From Roseobacter sp. MED193 (GTDB lineage Bacteria; Pseudomonadota; Alphaproteobacteria; Rhodobacterales; Rhodobacteraceae): a stretch of DNA of 64,000 nucleotides. The translations under genes and the position numbers were made by a program. The notes beneath the pieces were generated by a model. The model ran no database searches and was not told the origin of the DNA. It was given only the letters and a program-made list of their open reading frames with translations. The stretch is taken from positions 3,823,992 through 3,887,991 of the forward strand of contig NZ_CH902583.1 of assembly GCF_000152965.1 (NCBI RefSeq), given 5' to 3'. Positions 8,257 through 16,976 of this stretch are shown here, piece by piece (the stretch's first letter is position 1; every line of letters begins with the position of its first letter).

Positions 8257-8654
8257 GACCTCGCACAACCGGGCGGCTGGAAAGCTGCCCCTGTGTTCTT
8301 CGACAAACCTAAATCTCATTGCTTTAGGCCCGCAAAGAACTGGGTGGCTTTTTTTAAGATCTCCCTCTCCTCCTTCAGGAGCCGGTTCTCCCGTCGAAGT
8401 CGATCATTCTCTTGAGCCAGGCTCAAATCCTCTTTGGAAACCACGTCTGTGTCTCGGTGTGCAGTGATCCATTTGTTCAACGTCGACATGCCAACACCCA
8501 GATCGTCAGCCACCTGCTTACGCGTCAGCCCACTGGTTAATGCGATGCGCACCGCATCTTGTCGAAATTCGTCTGTCCGTTTCAGTCCCATAGTTCATCT
8601 CCTTTGTTGCAGTAAATGCTATCAAAGGAGCGGCATCAAACCGTGACAGGTCCA
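8257..8654 (-). mobile_element. Truncated outer copy of the IS (left end and orfA only)
   Basis: This unit has the left terminal repeat at its outer edge, the whole of orfA with its A7 slippery run, and orfB cut after about 20 codons at the left end of the intact copy. It cannot encode a complete transposase but duplicates OrfA dosage and supplies an extra left end. Confidence 0.85.
8316..8591 (-). CDS. IS3-family OrfA (HTH), copy 2
   Basis: The 91-residue sequence is identical to copy 1 at 7918-8193, with the same upstream ribosome site. Its orfB partner is truncated, so frameshifting here would give only a short OrfA-derived protein. In IS3-family elements free OrfA tends to repress transposition, so an extra copy might dampen activity; that is inference. 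Confidence 0.88.
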   Translation of the reverse strand: MGLKRTDEFRQDAVRIALTSGLTRKQVADDLGVGMSTLNKWITAHRDTDVVSKEDLSLAQENDRLRRENRLLKEEREILKKATQFFAGLKQ

Positions 8655-8657
8655 ATA
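8655..8657 (+). repeat. Target site duplication (ATA), right copy
   Basis: This is the second copy of the ATA flanking the composite IS. Deleting 7023-8654 (one duplication plus the insertion) joins the two gene halves in frame. Confidence 0.75.
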
Positions 8658-10552
8658 TCCATGCCTGAAATGATGTAACCGCGTTGCTGAGCCTCCATCA
8701 AAGAAGCGACTCTCGCTCCACTGATGGGGCCTCCGCTTCGCAAGAAAGGCTCCCGGTAAAGCAGAGAGCCTCGACCAGAGACCCCAGCGACAATCCGATC
8801 TAGAAGAGAAAACTCGAGCTCTAACCGGGTATCTGAAATCTTATCCATTCTGGGATGCGAAAAGCTATGTGCACCAACTTCGTGCCCTTCATCAACGATA
8901 CGATTCAACAGATCGGGAGCATTCATAACGCTTTGGCCGAGCACAAAAAAGGAACCAGGCGTATTGGTATCTCGCAGAATGTCCAGAATATCCTTGGTGT
9001 ATTCCGGATGCGGGCCGTCATCAAATGTTAGGACCAATTTCGTGGCCTCCGGCTTGCCATAACGCTCAACCGAATAAGGTGTGGGGATGGTGGTATATGT
9101 TTGCTCAATAAGTCGACCGCTCGCGAGATCAAAACTAGTCTGGCGAAAACCAACATTCGCTTCAGCTTTGACACGCAAGAATGCGCCTTGACCAGTGTAG
9201 TCTACATAGTTTTGCAAGTCGACCATCGCCAGTTGTGAGCTCAATGCTTCCTTTGTCTCCAGCTCCCCTGCAAGTACTTTCCACAGGCCTGGATCTTCCT
9301 GGCCCATAGACCAAACGGCAACATTTGCGAGTCCCAACTGACGAACCACAGCAAGCTGGTTGTGCGCTGACGCCGCGTCGAGCATCCAAATCTTATGCAG
9401 TGTTCCTTCAGAGTCAGTGAACCTGCTGAAACTATTGGATGTTCTGGGGCTAAACAGCACCTCGGCCTCAGCTTCTCCAATTCGTTGCACCGCCGCTGAA
9501 TAGGACAGTGTTTCGGGCAACGCCGTTCCAGAAGTCCAGTCCACTGCAAAGTTGCCAAGCGCTACAACCAGGCGTTCAGGTTCAATTCCCTTTACCGCTT
9601 GGCTCAAAGTTTTCTCAAACCATTGATCCGACGCTAACGGCATTGGCGCTGACCCGACCCAAGGGATTTGGAACATTTTCAAAATGACCTGATCAAAGTC
9701 CTGGATCAGGTCAGGCTGTTGCCACAGCGTTTGTTCGGGGTTCAAAACAATACACGAGACCAAACCATTTGTGCGAAACTGGGTTGTCAACTCACTCCAA
9801 AATGGAGCCAGGCGCTGCATGTCGTTGACCTTAAGAGTATTGAAATCAAGACAGGCCCCCTGTGCGCTCAAGGCGGTTAACGTTTCAGCCAGTGAAGCAA
9901 TGATTGCCGCTTTGCTGTTTTTTTCGACTAATAGATCTACGAAATGGTCCGGAATTCCAGATATGTTCAGCGATACAACAGGAAGCAAGCTAGTTGCTCG
10001 TTCTGTTTCAGCAACATACTCTGTGACAGCAAGACGCGTATCATCACTCGCCAAGGACACAGAAAGAATGTTCTTTTCAACCTCAAGCGTGATCCACTCA
10101 GGAACAAGAACACTCGGACGGGCACATTCATCGGCAAGCGAAAGATGTGCCCATTCATAAGCAATGGGCAGATGAGCATACAACCTGGGTGTAGACGCTG
10201 ATTCAGCCATGGCTGAAAAAACGGGTTGTTCAAACGGCCTACAAGTTTCAGAGGCTTCCGATGTCGGGGCTTGGGTCTGAACGACATGATCATGAGAAGC
10301 AGAGTGTTGGTGTTCAAGCGTAACCACGTTTTCAACTTGGTACGGAACTTCCTGACCAAGTTCCAAGTAGGAGATTGGAGACCAGACACCTAGATCCTTG
10401 ACAAAAAACCAAAGCCAGGCTGAAAGCCCAATGAGGCAAAGAAGAAAGATCCGACGAACGAGCTTGGAACGCCGCTGGACCGGATCTTCAAAGACTTTGG
10501 TTGCCGTCGCTGCAGACGGCAGCATCTCATTGTGAAACGTATAACGCTTCAT
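8655..10552 (-). pseudogene. GH18-like / CE4 polysaccharide deacetylase, 5' part of a split fusion gene
   Basis: The start at 10552 (MKRYTFHNEM) is preferred over 10585 because GGAG lies 8 bases upstream. A cytoplasmic tail, one membrane helix (about 35-55: LCLIGLSAWLWFFV) and a linker are followed by a GH18-like barrel (about 120-480). At the GH18 catalytic strand the sequence is CLDFNTL, with Asn where the acid Glu is expected, so this domain is probably a non-catalytic sugar-binding module. A NodB/CE4 domain starts near residue 500 with TFDDGP, HSFSHP and YREPF, and breaks at GMDI where the IS sits. The frame reads on into the IS as GPVTV and stops at 8636. CE4 motif 4 (DIVPKDW) is split and motif 5 (LLHDGG) lies beyond the IS. 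Confidence 0.85.
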
Positions 10553-10984
10553 AATGGGCACTCCACAGAGTGCAAAACCAGCCATTCTAAGTTTGCTTCA
10601 CGTGCGGAACAGGCACATGAAATTCCAATCGCTCGCGACACGAGCTCTCCTCACCCCTGGTGCACAAAGATCGTGTCTCAGCGAGACAAACCGTCTGAGC
10701 GTCCCCCACAGAAACTCAAACGCAGATCAAAATGCTGCTTCAATCTGTTCATTTTGACTTTATGCTAATTTCAGTCAAATTTCTTTCAGTTTTTAACGTG
10801 ATTTTAGGTTTTTTCGGGGTCTGGAGGGGGCACTTGGAGAACAATGCCTAAGATACCATGGCATTGTTTGCAAAAAACCACTGCTAGAGCCCGTCTCATA
10901 CGATGCGACTCACTAAAACTCAGCAGCTGTGGGAAAACCAATCGCGGCCACCATTTTGGAAACAGTTTGTCTCGCCAAAATTGC

Positions 10985-11012
10985 TTGACCTTGGTTCAGT
11001 GGCTTTTACATA
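10985..11012 (+). promoter_or_regulatory. Candidate sigma-70-type promoter for the DUF995-like gene
   Basis: TTGACC (10985-10990) and TACATA (11007-11012) are separated by 16 bases and end 34 bases before the ATG at 11046. The rest of the 10553-11045 gap shows no coding or RNA signal; it must also hold the promoter of the divergent polysaccharide operon. Confidence 0.4.
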
Positions 11013-11045
11013 TTCGAAGAGTTTAGTTCAAATTGGAGAAGTTTT

Positions 11046-11531
11046 ATGCGGTCGCTCGGCAAAGCCCTTTTAGTGACAGGTTTTTCAGTGTTTGCCTCGA
11101 CTGCTACGATGGCGGATCCACTCCCTGGGGGAGCTAAACCTGCCAATATTTCAAAAATTACAAAGGCGTACTCTGGTAAAACTGACCTTTGGAACAGCGG
11201 TTGCGATGGAGGTATCTATTTCTCTCCAGGTGGACAGGCAAGAGCTTGGTGCAAGGAAAGTAGTGACAGCTTAGGAGCAGGAACTTGGAGTGTTGATGCT
11301 CAAGGAAACCTGTGTCAGGATTTGACCTGGTACTGGCCAAGCGACAGGCAGGCAGGCGCTAGCCCAAGCGGCAGCACCTGTATTGCCCACATCCAGGATC
11401 GCTGGGGGCAACTCTGGCGGAGTTGGCCTGGAAGTGACGATTGGTGGCCTGTTGACCAGTATTCTGGTCTTGTACGGGGATACAAGTTTCAGTCAGAGAT
11501 TCTAGCTACTCGCTCGAAGCTGGGTTTTTGA
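11046..11531 (+). CDS. Secreted DUF995-like protein
   Basis: A 161-residue protein with a clear Sec signal peptide (MRSLGKALLVTGFSVFASTATMA, cleavage probably after TMA). The mature part has the spaced pattern WNSGCDGGIYFSPGGQARAWC, GTWSV, GNLCQDLTWYW, CIAHIQDRWGQLW and WPGSDDWW, with four cysteines likely paired in the periplasm. This resembles the DUF995 family of small secreted proteins of unknown function found in alphaproteobacteria, some encoded near exopolysaccharide genes. GGAG lies 7 bases before the ATG. It is divergent from the deacetylase fusion gene across a 490-base gap with a promoter-like pair in front of this gene. Confidence 0.6.
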   Translation: MRSLGKALLVTGFSVFASTATMADPLPGGAKPANISKITKAYSGKTDLWNSGCDGGIYFSPGGQARAWCKESSDSLGAGTWSVDAQGNLCQDLTWYWPSDRQAGASPSGSTCIAHIQDRWGQLWRSWPGSDDWWPVDQYSGLVRGYKFQSEILATRSKLGF

Positions 11532-12942
11532 GAGTATCTAGAGAACTCTATTTATAAGATGCTTTGATATATACTCGATCAATTGGCCGGTGTTGCGTCC
11601 CTTTTTGGGGGTATGTATCCAATTGGCCTTGTGGAGACCGCCACTTTGGTCCGGCCTCGTCAGATGTTGAGGTTCTGGACACTTCTTTCCGGTCAATCTG
11701 GGTTGATGACGCCTAAGACACTCAGAATGTGGAAGTACTCGCATTAGAAAAAGACGGCGGCACGTCAGCCAATAGCGGTGTCTTTGATGTGGTCATTGAA
11801 GGAATGAATGTTGAAGGTTTTGATTGCCGTATTTCCAAATTGATCACTGAACCTAGGGGACAATCCGGCGAAATTGAGGAACGGGTGCGGGATATTGATA
11901 TTATCCCTGCCGCCAAGGAATTCGGTGGTTCCCCCGCTAACCCAACGAAGGGAGGACCTAGGTCAAACATCCGCGAAACCGCCTTTTACAGCGCGGCCAA
12001 TTACGATCGGACGGAGTCCCCAAATCTGGTGACAGGGGTGCTGTCGTCTTGAAATACGTTGCCCCTTAGGTTCTCTTACTTCGGCGCAGGTCTGAGTGAC
12101 GTCGAGTGCAAGATTGAACCATGGGTGGAGGCCAAGACAAAAAAACACGGAGCGGCTCTGGATTGCAGACGGTTTGACGCGGACCTCTGCCTATAAAATG
12201 ACCATGGTCGACTGCACCTCGTCCATTGGCTCTGCCCCGATGATCAATCCATTTTGGAAGCAAGGCTCGATTTCAAAGTGCGAGAACTACAGGTAGTACC
12301 GTACCCGTTTTTCATGCTGGATACCCCACTGGACAACACCATGCCGGTACGTGGCCGGGGTGATGGCTAGACAAATTCGAAGGGAACGCTTCATAAAGGG
12401 TCGTTTTTGATGTCTTGAACTACGTCAACAGATCCCTCAACAAGTTATCGAATACTCGCTCACTCCGCTAGAGTAACTTTTTGAAACTATTAAAAACTAA
12501 GTTGAGCTTACAGTGGTTTTGTCTGCCGCCGCCCGCTCCATAACCTCCCCATTTTGGAATTCCCGCACGCGAATGACAGTGCCTAGGTCGGCTCCTGAGG
12601 GAGCTTTAGGGATGTGTGCCGGACGTTCGGGGCTTGCTGGGGAAGCCGTGCGGATTGATTTTGTTCTGGGTCGGTTGTCGTTGAGCTGCGCTGGGCAAGA
12701 ACACAGGCCATCGGCACAGGTGTCTTGTCCCGGGAGAGACTGAAACTCAGAGGGGATTGCCTTTCACAGTTCAAAGTTGGTTGCGTCTTTTTGCCCGGTA
12801 GGGCGGTTTGGCGTCCAATGATCCCGGTTTGTTCTGGCCTCAGAGGCGAGAGGCGCTTGACCTGTTGTGCTGAGGGGGCCATGAACCTGTCTGCACCGCA
12901 GGGCATCAGATCCCTGGGGTAGATCTGTAAAAAGGACCCGGT
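11532..12942. other. 1.4-kb gap with no intact gene
   Basis: No complete gene with a ribosome site or family match is seen on either strand. The only suggestive stretch is the degenerate frame at about 11660-12160 (entered separately). Short open frames elsewhere here (for example 12513-12743 plus and 12583-13167 minus) lack ribosome sites and look like chance frames. The gap marks the border between the AT-richer accessory region and the GC-richer core. Confidence 0.5.
11664..12160 (+). pseudogene. Degenerate coding trace, family not recognised
   Basis: One plus-strand frame reads through DVEVLDTSFRSIWVDDA, a TAA at 11714-11716, then DTQNVEVLALEKDGGTSANS and about 100 further codons to a TGA near 12050. 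After that a protein-like stretch (SYFGAGLSDVECKIEPWVEA) continues in a nearby frame. The uniform composition on both sides of the stops suggests a decayed gene rather than chance. No ribosome site precedes the internal ATG at 11729. I cannot name the product. Confidence 0.3.
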
Positions 12943-14742
12943 ATGGCGCGAAATCAGGCTGCTCCGACAACAGAAGATGAACGCGAAAGCTCCAAGCAGA
13001 TTGGGGTTCTCGCGGCCTTGTGGCCCTTTATGCGCCCCTATCGGTTGTTGATGTTTGCAGCTACTTGCGCCCTTGTGCTTACCGCGGGCCTGTCTTTGAC
13101 GCTGCCACTTGCAGTGCGCCGTGTGGTGGATAATTTTCGCATCTCCGAGAGCGCCTTGCTGAATCAATACTTCCTCGCGGCGCTGGTTATAGCGGCCCTG
13201 CTGGCTGCGGGCACCGGGCTGCGCTACGCGCTGGTGACTCGATTGGGCGAACGGGTGGTGTCAGATATCCGCAAGGCGGTGTTTGACCGTGTCATCGGCA
13301 TGAGTCCTGCCTTCTTTGAAAAGATCATGACCGGTGAGGTGCTGAGCCGGATCACCACAGACACCACTCTGATCCAGTCTGTGTTGGGCTCCTCCGTTTC
13401 GATCGCGCTGCGCAATGTGTTGATCTTTAGCGGCGGGATGGTGCTGATGCTGCTCACCTCGGCCAAGCTCACCGGGTTGGTTTTGCTGATTGTCCCTGCA
13501 GTTATTGTGCCGATTCTGGTTCTTGGTCGCCGTTTGAGGGGCATTAGCCGGGAGAACCAGGACTGGATTGCAGCCTCCTCGGGGAATGCAGGCGAGGCCT
13601 TGGGCGCGGTGCAGACTGTGCAGGCCTTTACCCACGAGAATGCTAGTCGGGCGCAGTTTTCCCAGATGACAGAGACCGCTTTTGATGTCTCGATCACCCG
13701 GATAAGGACCCGCGCTTACCTGACTGTTATTGTGATCTTTTTGGTGTTCTCCGGCATTGTTGGCGTGCTTTGGATGGGCGCGAATGACGTGCGCGCCGGA
13801 GTGATGAGTGAAGGCACTCTGATCCAGTTTGTAATCTACGCGGTTCTGGTTGCGGGATCCGTTGCAGCTCTTTCGGAGATCTGGAGCGAGCTGCAACGTG
13901 CTGCGGGGGCCACCGAGCGGCTGATAGAACTGCTGAACGCGACGGATACTGTGAAAGACCCTAAGGCGGCGAAGGCCTTGGTGCAGCCGGTCAAGGGCGA
14001 GATTCGTTTTGACGGGGTCTCCTTTGCTTATCCGGCGCGCCCAGGGGTACAGGCCCTAAATGGGGTCAATCTGACAGTGGAACCTGGGGAGACCGTTGCC
14101 TTTGTTGGGCCATCGGGAGCCGGGAAGACCACCATTATTCAGATGATACAGCGGTTTTATGACCCTGATCAGGGGGCTATCCTGCTTGACGGAGTTGCCC
14201 TGACTGATCTGCAACGGGCAGATTTTCGCCAGCATCTGGCCATGGTGCCTCAGGATCCGGTGATCTTTGCCGCATCTGCGCGGGAAAACATCCGCTTTGG
14301 TCGCCCCGATGCAACGGATGCTGAGGTGGAGGCCGCTGCAGCTGCCGCGGCGGCGCATGAGTTCATCTCGAGCTTGCCTGAGGGCTACGATAGTTTTGTG
14401 GGCGAACGCGGTGTGATGTTGTCGGGCGGACAAAAGCAGCGGATTGCCATTGCCCGTGCCATCCTGCGCGACGCGCCTGTCTTACTGTTGGATGAGGCCA
14501 CTTCAGCGCTGGACGCTGAAAGTGAACGTCTGGTGCAGGCAGCTGTGGATGAGTTGAGCCAGAGCCGTACTACCTTGATTGTCGCCCATCGTCTTGCCAC
14601 GGTCAAAAAGGCGGATCGGATCGTGGTTATGGAAGAGGGGCAGATTGTTGCGACAGGCACCCATGATGCGCTGGTCGCCGAGGGGGGGCTATATGCCCGC
14701 CTGGCGCGATTGCAGTTCACTGACGGGCTGGCAGCAGAATAA
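12943..14742 (+). CDS. ABC exporter, fused membrane and ATPase domains (MsbA/BmrA-like)
   Basis: A 599-residue half-transporter that should dimerise in the inner membrane and export a lipid, drug or peptide. Six membrane helices occupy about residues 25-320 (ABC_membrane domain). The nucleotide-binding domain follows with Walker A GPSGAGKTT, the Q-loop region MVPQDPVIFAAS, signature LSGGQKQR, Walker B VLLLDEATSALD and the H-loop IVAHRL. All catalytic residues are intact. The start ATG follows AAGGA by 6 bases. It is a single gene with no obvious partner, so the substrate cannot be told. Length is normal for the family. Confidence 0.9.
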   Translation: MARNQAAPTTEDERESSKQIGVLAALWPFMRPYRLLMFAATCALVLTAGLSLTLPLAVRRVVDNFRISESALLNQYFLAALVIAALLAAGTGLRYALVTRLGERVVSDIRKAVFDRVIGMSPAFFEKIMTGEVLSRITTDTTLIQSVLGSSVSIALRNVLIFSGGMVLMLLTSAKLTGLVLLIVPAVIVPILVLGRRLRGISRENQDWIAASSGNAGEALGAVQTVQAFTHENASRAQFSQMTETAFDVSITRIRTRAYLTVIVIFLVFSGIVGVLWMGANDVRAGVMSEGTLIQFVIYAVLVAGSVAALSEIWSELQRAAGATERLIELLNATDTVKDPKAAKALVQPVKGEIRFDGVSFAYPARPGVQALNGVNLTVEPGETVAFVGPSGAGKTTIIQMIQRFYDPDQGAILLDGVALTDLQRADFRQHLAMVPQDPVIFAASARENIRFGRPDATDAEVEAAAAAAAAHEFISSLPEGYDSFVGERGVMLSGGQKQRIAIARAILRDAPVLLLDEATSALDAESERLVQAAVDELSQSRTTLIVAHRLATVKKADRIVVMEEGQIVATGTHDALVAEGGLYARLARLQFTDGLAAE

Positions 14743-14751
14743 TAGCAATAG

Positions 14752-14778
14752 CAAGCGGTTTCATGTGTAGACCGCTTG
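14752..14778 (+). terminator. Candidate terminator after the ABC exporter
   Basis: CAAGCGGT (14752-14759) pairs with ACCGCTTG (14771-14778) around an 11-base loop. The following T run is short (GTTTCG), so this is a weak call. Confidence 0.4.
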
Positions 14779-14909
14779 TTTCGCAACGTCAGAATGGGCC
14801 TGTTGCCTTGACGTGATCTTGCCCATGCGCTTGCACGATCCGGCTTTTGCCCTCAGATTAGCAGCGAAGAGGAAAACCCCGGCATTGTCGGGGGCAGGGG
14901 AGGATTACA

Positions 14910-16802
14910 ATGGCATTTGCCACGATAGAAGACTGCATTGCGATGGAGAAGGAAGCCAGCTGGGAAGAGCGGGATAACCCGGTCACTCTGTATCAGCTTT
15001 TGTCGCGCACCACGGGTAAGTTTCCCAACAATAATGCGGTTAGCTATCAGATCTTTTCTGGGCCGACCGATAAGGCGGAGACCCTGACCTGGAGCCAACT
15101 GAAGGACCAGGTGACACAGGCGGCGAATATGTTCCGTGAGCTTGGCATCGGTGAAACAGACGTGGTGGCCTATGTGTTGCCCAACTGTAACGAGACGCTG
15201 GTGACCATGTTGGCTGGTGCGGTAGCGGGGATTGTGAACCCGATCAATCCGCTGCTGGAGCCTGAGCAAATCGCGTCAATCCTGCGGGAAACCAAGGCGA
15301 AGGTCGTGGTGACGCTAAAACCCTTCCCTAAGACCGATGTGGCGCAAAAGGTGGCTGAGGCCGTGCGCCATGCACCGGGGGTGAACACGGTTCTGGAGGT
15401 GGATCTGAATCGCTACCTGACGCCGCCAAAATCCTGGATCGTGCCATTGGTACGTCCCAAGCTGGAAAACAAAGATAAAGTTGCCCACGCGGATTACAAA
15501 TCCTTCCGCCGGGAGATGCGCAAACAGCCCACCACTCTGGCCTTTGCGGATAGCACTGAGGATCGTGTGGCCTGCTACTTCCATACAGGTGGCACCACCG
15601 GCATGCCTAAGGTGGCGCAGCATAAGTATTCTGGCCTCATCTACAATGGCTGGATTGGCAGCACCCTGCTGTTCACCGAAGACGATAACATCATGTGTCC
15701 GTTGCCACTGTTCCACGTCTTTGCCTGTCACGTGATCATGATGGCTTCGCTGTCTTCGGGGGCGCATGTGGTGTTCCCAACGCCACAGGGCTATCGCGGC
15801 GATGGCGTCTTTGACAATTTCTGGAAGCTGATCGAACGCTGGAAGATCTCTTTTATCATCACCGTTCCCACGGCGATCTCGGCGAAGATGCAGCGCCCTG
15901 TGGATGCGGATATCTCATCTGTGAAAACGGCCTTTTCCGGATCTGCGCCTCTGCCTGTAGAACTGTTCCATCGCTTTGAAAAGGCGACGGGCATCAAGAT
16001 CATCGAAGGCTACGGCCTGACCGAGGCAACCTGCCTGGTCTCCTGCAATCCGGTTGATGGGGAAAAGAAGATCGGCTCGATTGGGCTCACCTTCCCCTAT
16101 ACGGATGTTAAGATCGTCAAAGGCACCCCCGAGGGGCTGGTGGAATGCGGCACCGATGAAATTGGCGAAATCTGCATCTCCAACCCAGGCGTCTATGCCG
16201 GCAATACCTATACCGAGGCCGACAAAAACGTCGATCTCTACTACAAGGATGAGTATCTGCGCACAGGCGATTTGGGGCGGTTTGACGAAGATAGCTATCT
16301 GTGGATCACTGGCCGCGCCAAGGACCTGATCATCCGCGGGGGGCACAATATTGATCCGGCTGAGATCGAAGAGGCGTTGTTGGGCCACGAAGCCGTAGCC
16401 TTTGCCGGGGCCATCGGCCAGCCGGATGTGCATTCTGGTGAACTGCCTTGTGCCTTTGTCGAACTGGTAGAGGGGGCAACGGCAACGGCGGATGAACTGC
16501 TGGAATACTGCAAGATCCACGTGCATGAGCGCGCCGCAATTCCAAAACACCTGACCGTGTTGGATGAGCTGCCAAAAACGGCTGTGGGCAAGGTCTTCAA
16601 ACCGGATCTGCGCAAACACGCCATCACCCGCATCTACAATGAGGCCTTGCTCAAGGCGACATCCCCGGCGCGTGTCGAAGCCGTGATCGACGACAAAAAA
16701 CGCGGGCTCGTGGCTCAGATCGCGGCCAATGGCGCCAGTGATGATGATATCTCCACCGTGCTGGGCGGCTTCACCCGTCCGTGGGAGCATGCGCCTGCCT
16801 AA
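14910..16802 (+). CDS. Acyl-CoA synthetase (AMP-binding)
   Basis: A 630-residue ANL-superfamily enzyme, predicted to activate a carboxylic (probably fatty) acid to acyl-AMP and then acyl-CoA. Seen motifs are the P-loop YFHTGGTTGMPKVAQHKY (about 220-240), the acyl-AMP contact EGYGLTEAT (about 370), the RTGDLG hinge and the C-terminal Lys motif PKTAVGKVFKPDLR. It is longer than E. coli FadD (561 residues), with an extended N-terminus, and resembles a Rhodobacteraceae subgroup often annotated only as acyl-CoA synthetase. GGAGG precedes the ATG. A strong terminator follows. The next gene is an esterase on the same strand, but the terminator separates them. Confidence 0.88.
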   Translation: MAFATIEDCIAMEKEASWEERDNPVTLYQLLSRTTGKFPNNNAVSYQIFSGPTDKAETLTWSQLKDQVTQAANMFRELGIGETDVVAYVLPNCNETLVTMLAGAVAGIVNPINPLLEPEQIASILRETKAKVVVTLKPFPKTDVAQKVAEAVRHAPGVNTVLEVDLNRYLTPPKSWIVPLVRPKLENKDKVAHADYKSFRREMRKQPTTLAFADSTEDRVACYFHTGGTTGMPKVAQHKYSGLIYNGWIGSTLLFTEDDNIMCPLPLFHVFACHVIMMASLSSGAHVVFPTPQGYRGDGVFDNFWKLIERWKISFIITVPTAISAKMQRPVDADISSVKTAFSGSAPLPVELFHRFEKATGIKIIEGYGLTEATCLVSCNPVDGEKKIGSIGLTFPYTDVKIVKGTPEGLVECGTDEIGEICISNPGVYAGNTYTEADKNVDLYYKDEYLRTGDLGRFDEDSYLWITGRAKDLIIRGGHNIDPAEIEEALLGHEAVAFAGAIGQPDVHSGELPCAFVELVEGATATADELLEYCKIHVHERAAIPKHLTVLDELPKTAVGKVFKPDLRKHAITRIYNEALLKATSPARVEAVIDDKKRGLVAQIAANGASDDDISTVLGGFTRPWEHAPA

Positions 16803-16868
16803 ATGGCATTTGACGGCAAGCAGAAGGGGCAGATCTGATAGGCCCCTCAATGGTTTCTAGAAAATTGC

Positions 16869-16900
16869 AGGGTGCGCTCGCTTGAGCGCGCCCTTTTTTG
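16869..16900 (+). terminator. Rho-independent terminator
   Basis: An 11-bp stem, AGGGTGCGCTC (16869-16879) with GAGCGCGCCCT (16884-16894) including one G-T pair, has a GCTT loop and then six T. It ends the acyl-CoA synthetase transcript. Confidence 0.85.
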
Positions 16901-16976
16901 TGTTTTGACCATTCCCTTGAACTAGGTCTCTAGCCTAACCTGTTGCGCAGAACAAAACAGTGATGAAAGACCGGCT

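Larger units (their letters stand above)
7859..8654 (-). repeat. 398-bp perfect tandem direct repeat of the IS left end
   Basis: Bases 7859-8256 and 8257-8654 are identical as far as I can read. The join at 8256/8257 falls exactly on the terminal base of the intact element. Each unit holds the left inverted repeat, complete orfA and the first ~20 codons of orfB. The ATA target duplication flanks the whole composite (7023-7025, 8655-8657), not just the intact copy. Confidence 0.88.

Noticed and set aside
13261-13896. Long antisense frames under the ABC exporter (also 13224-13697, 14385-14786)
   Set aside because: They mirror the codon pattern of the exporter, lack ribosome sites and have atypical His/Gln/Arg-rich composition.
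15915-16850. 311-codon antisense frame under the acyl-CoA synthetase
   Set aside because: A shadow of the high-GC coding strand; no domain and no ribosome site.
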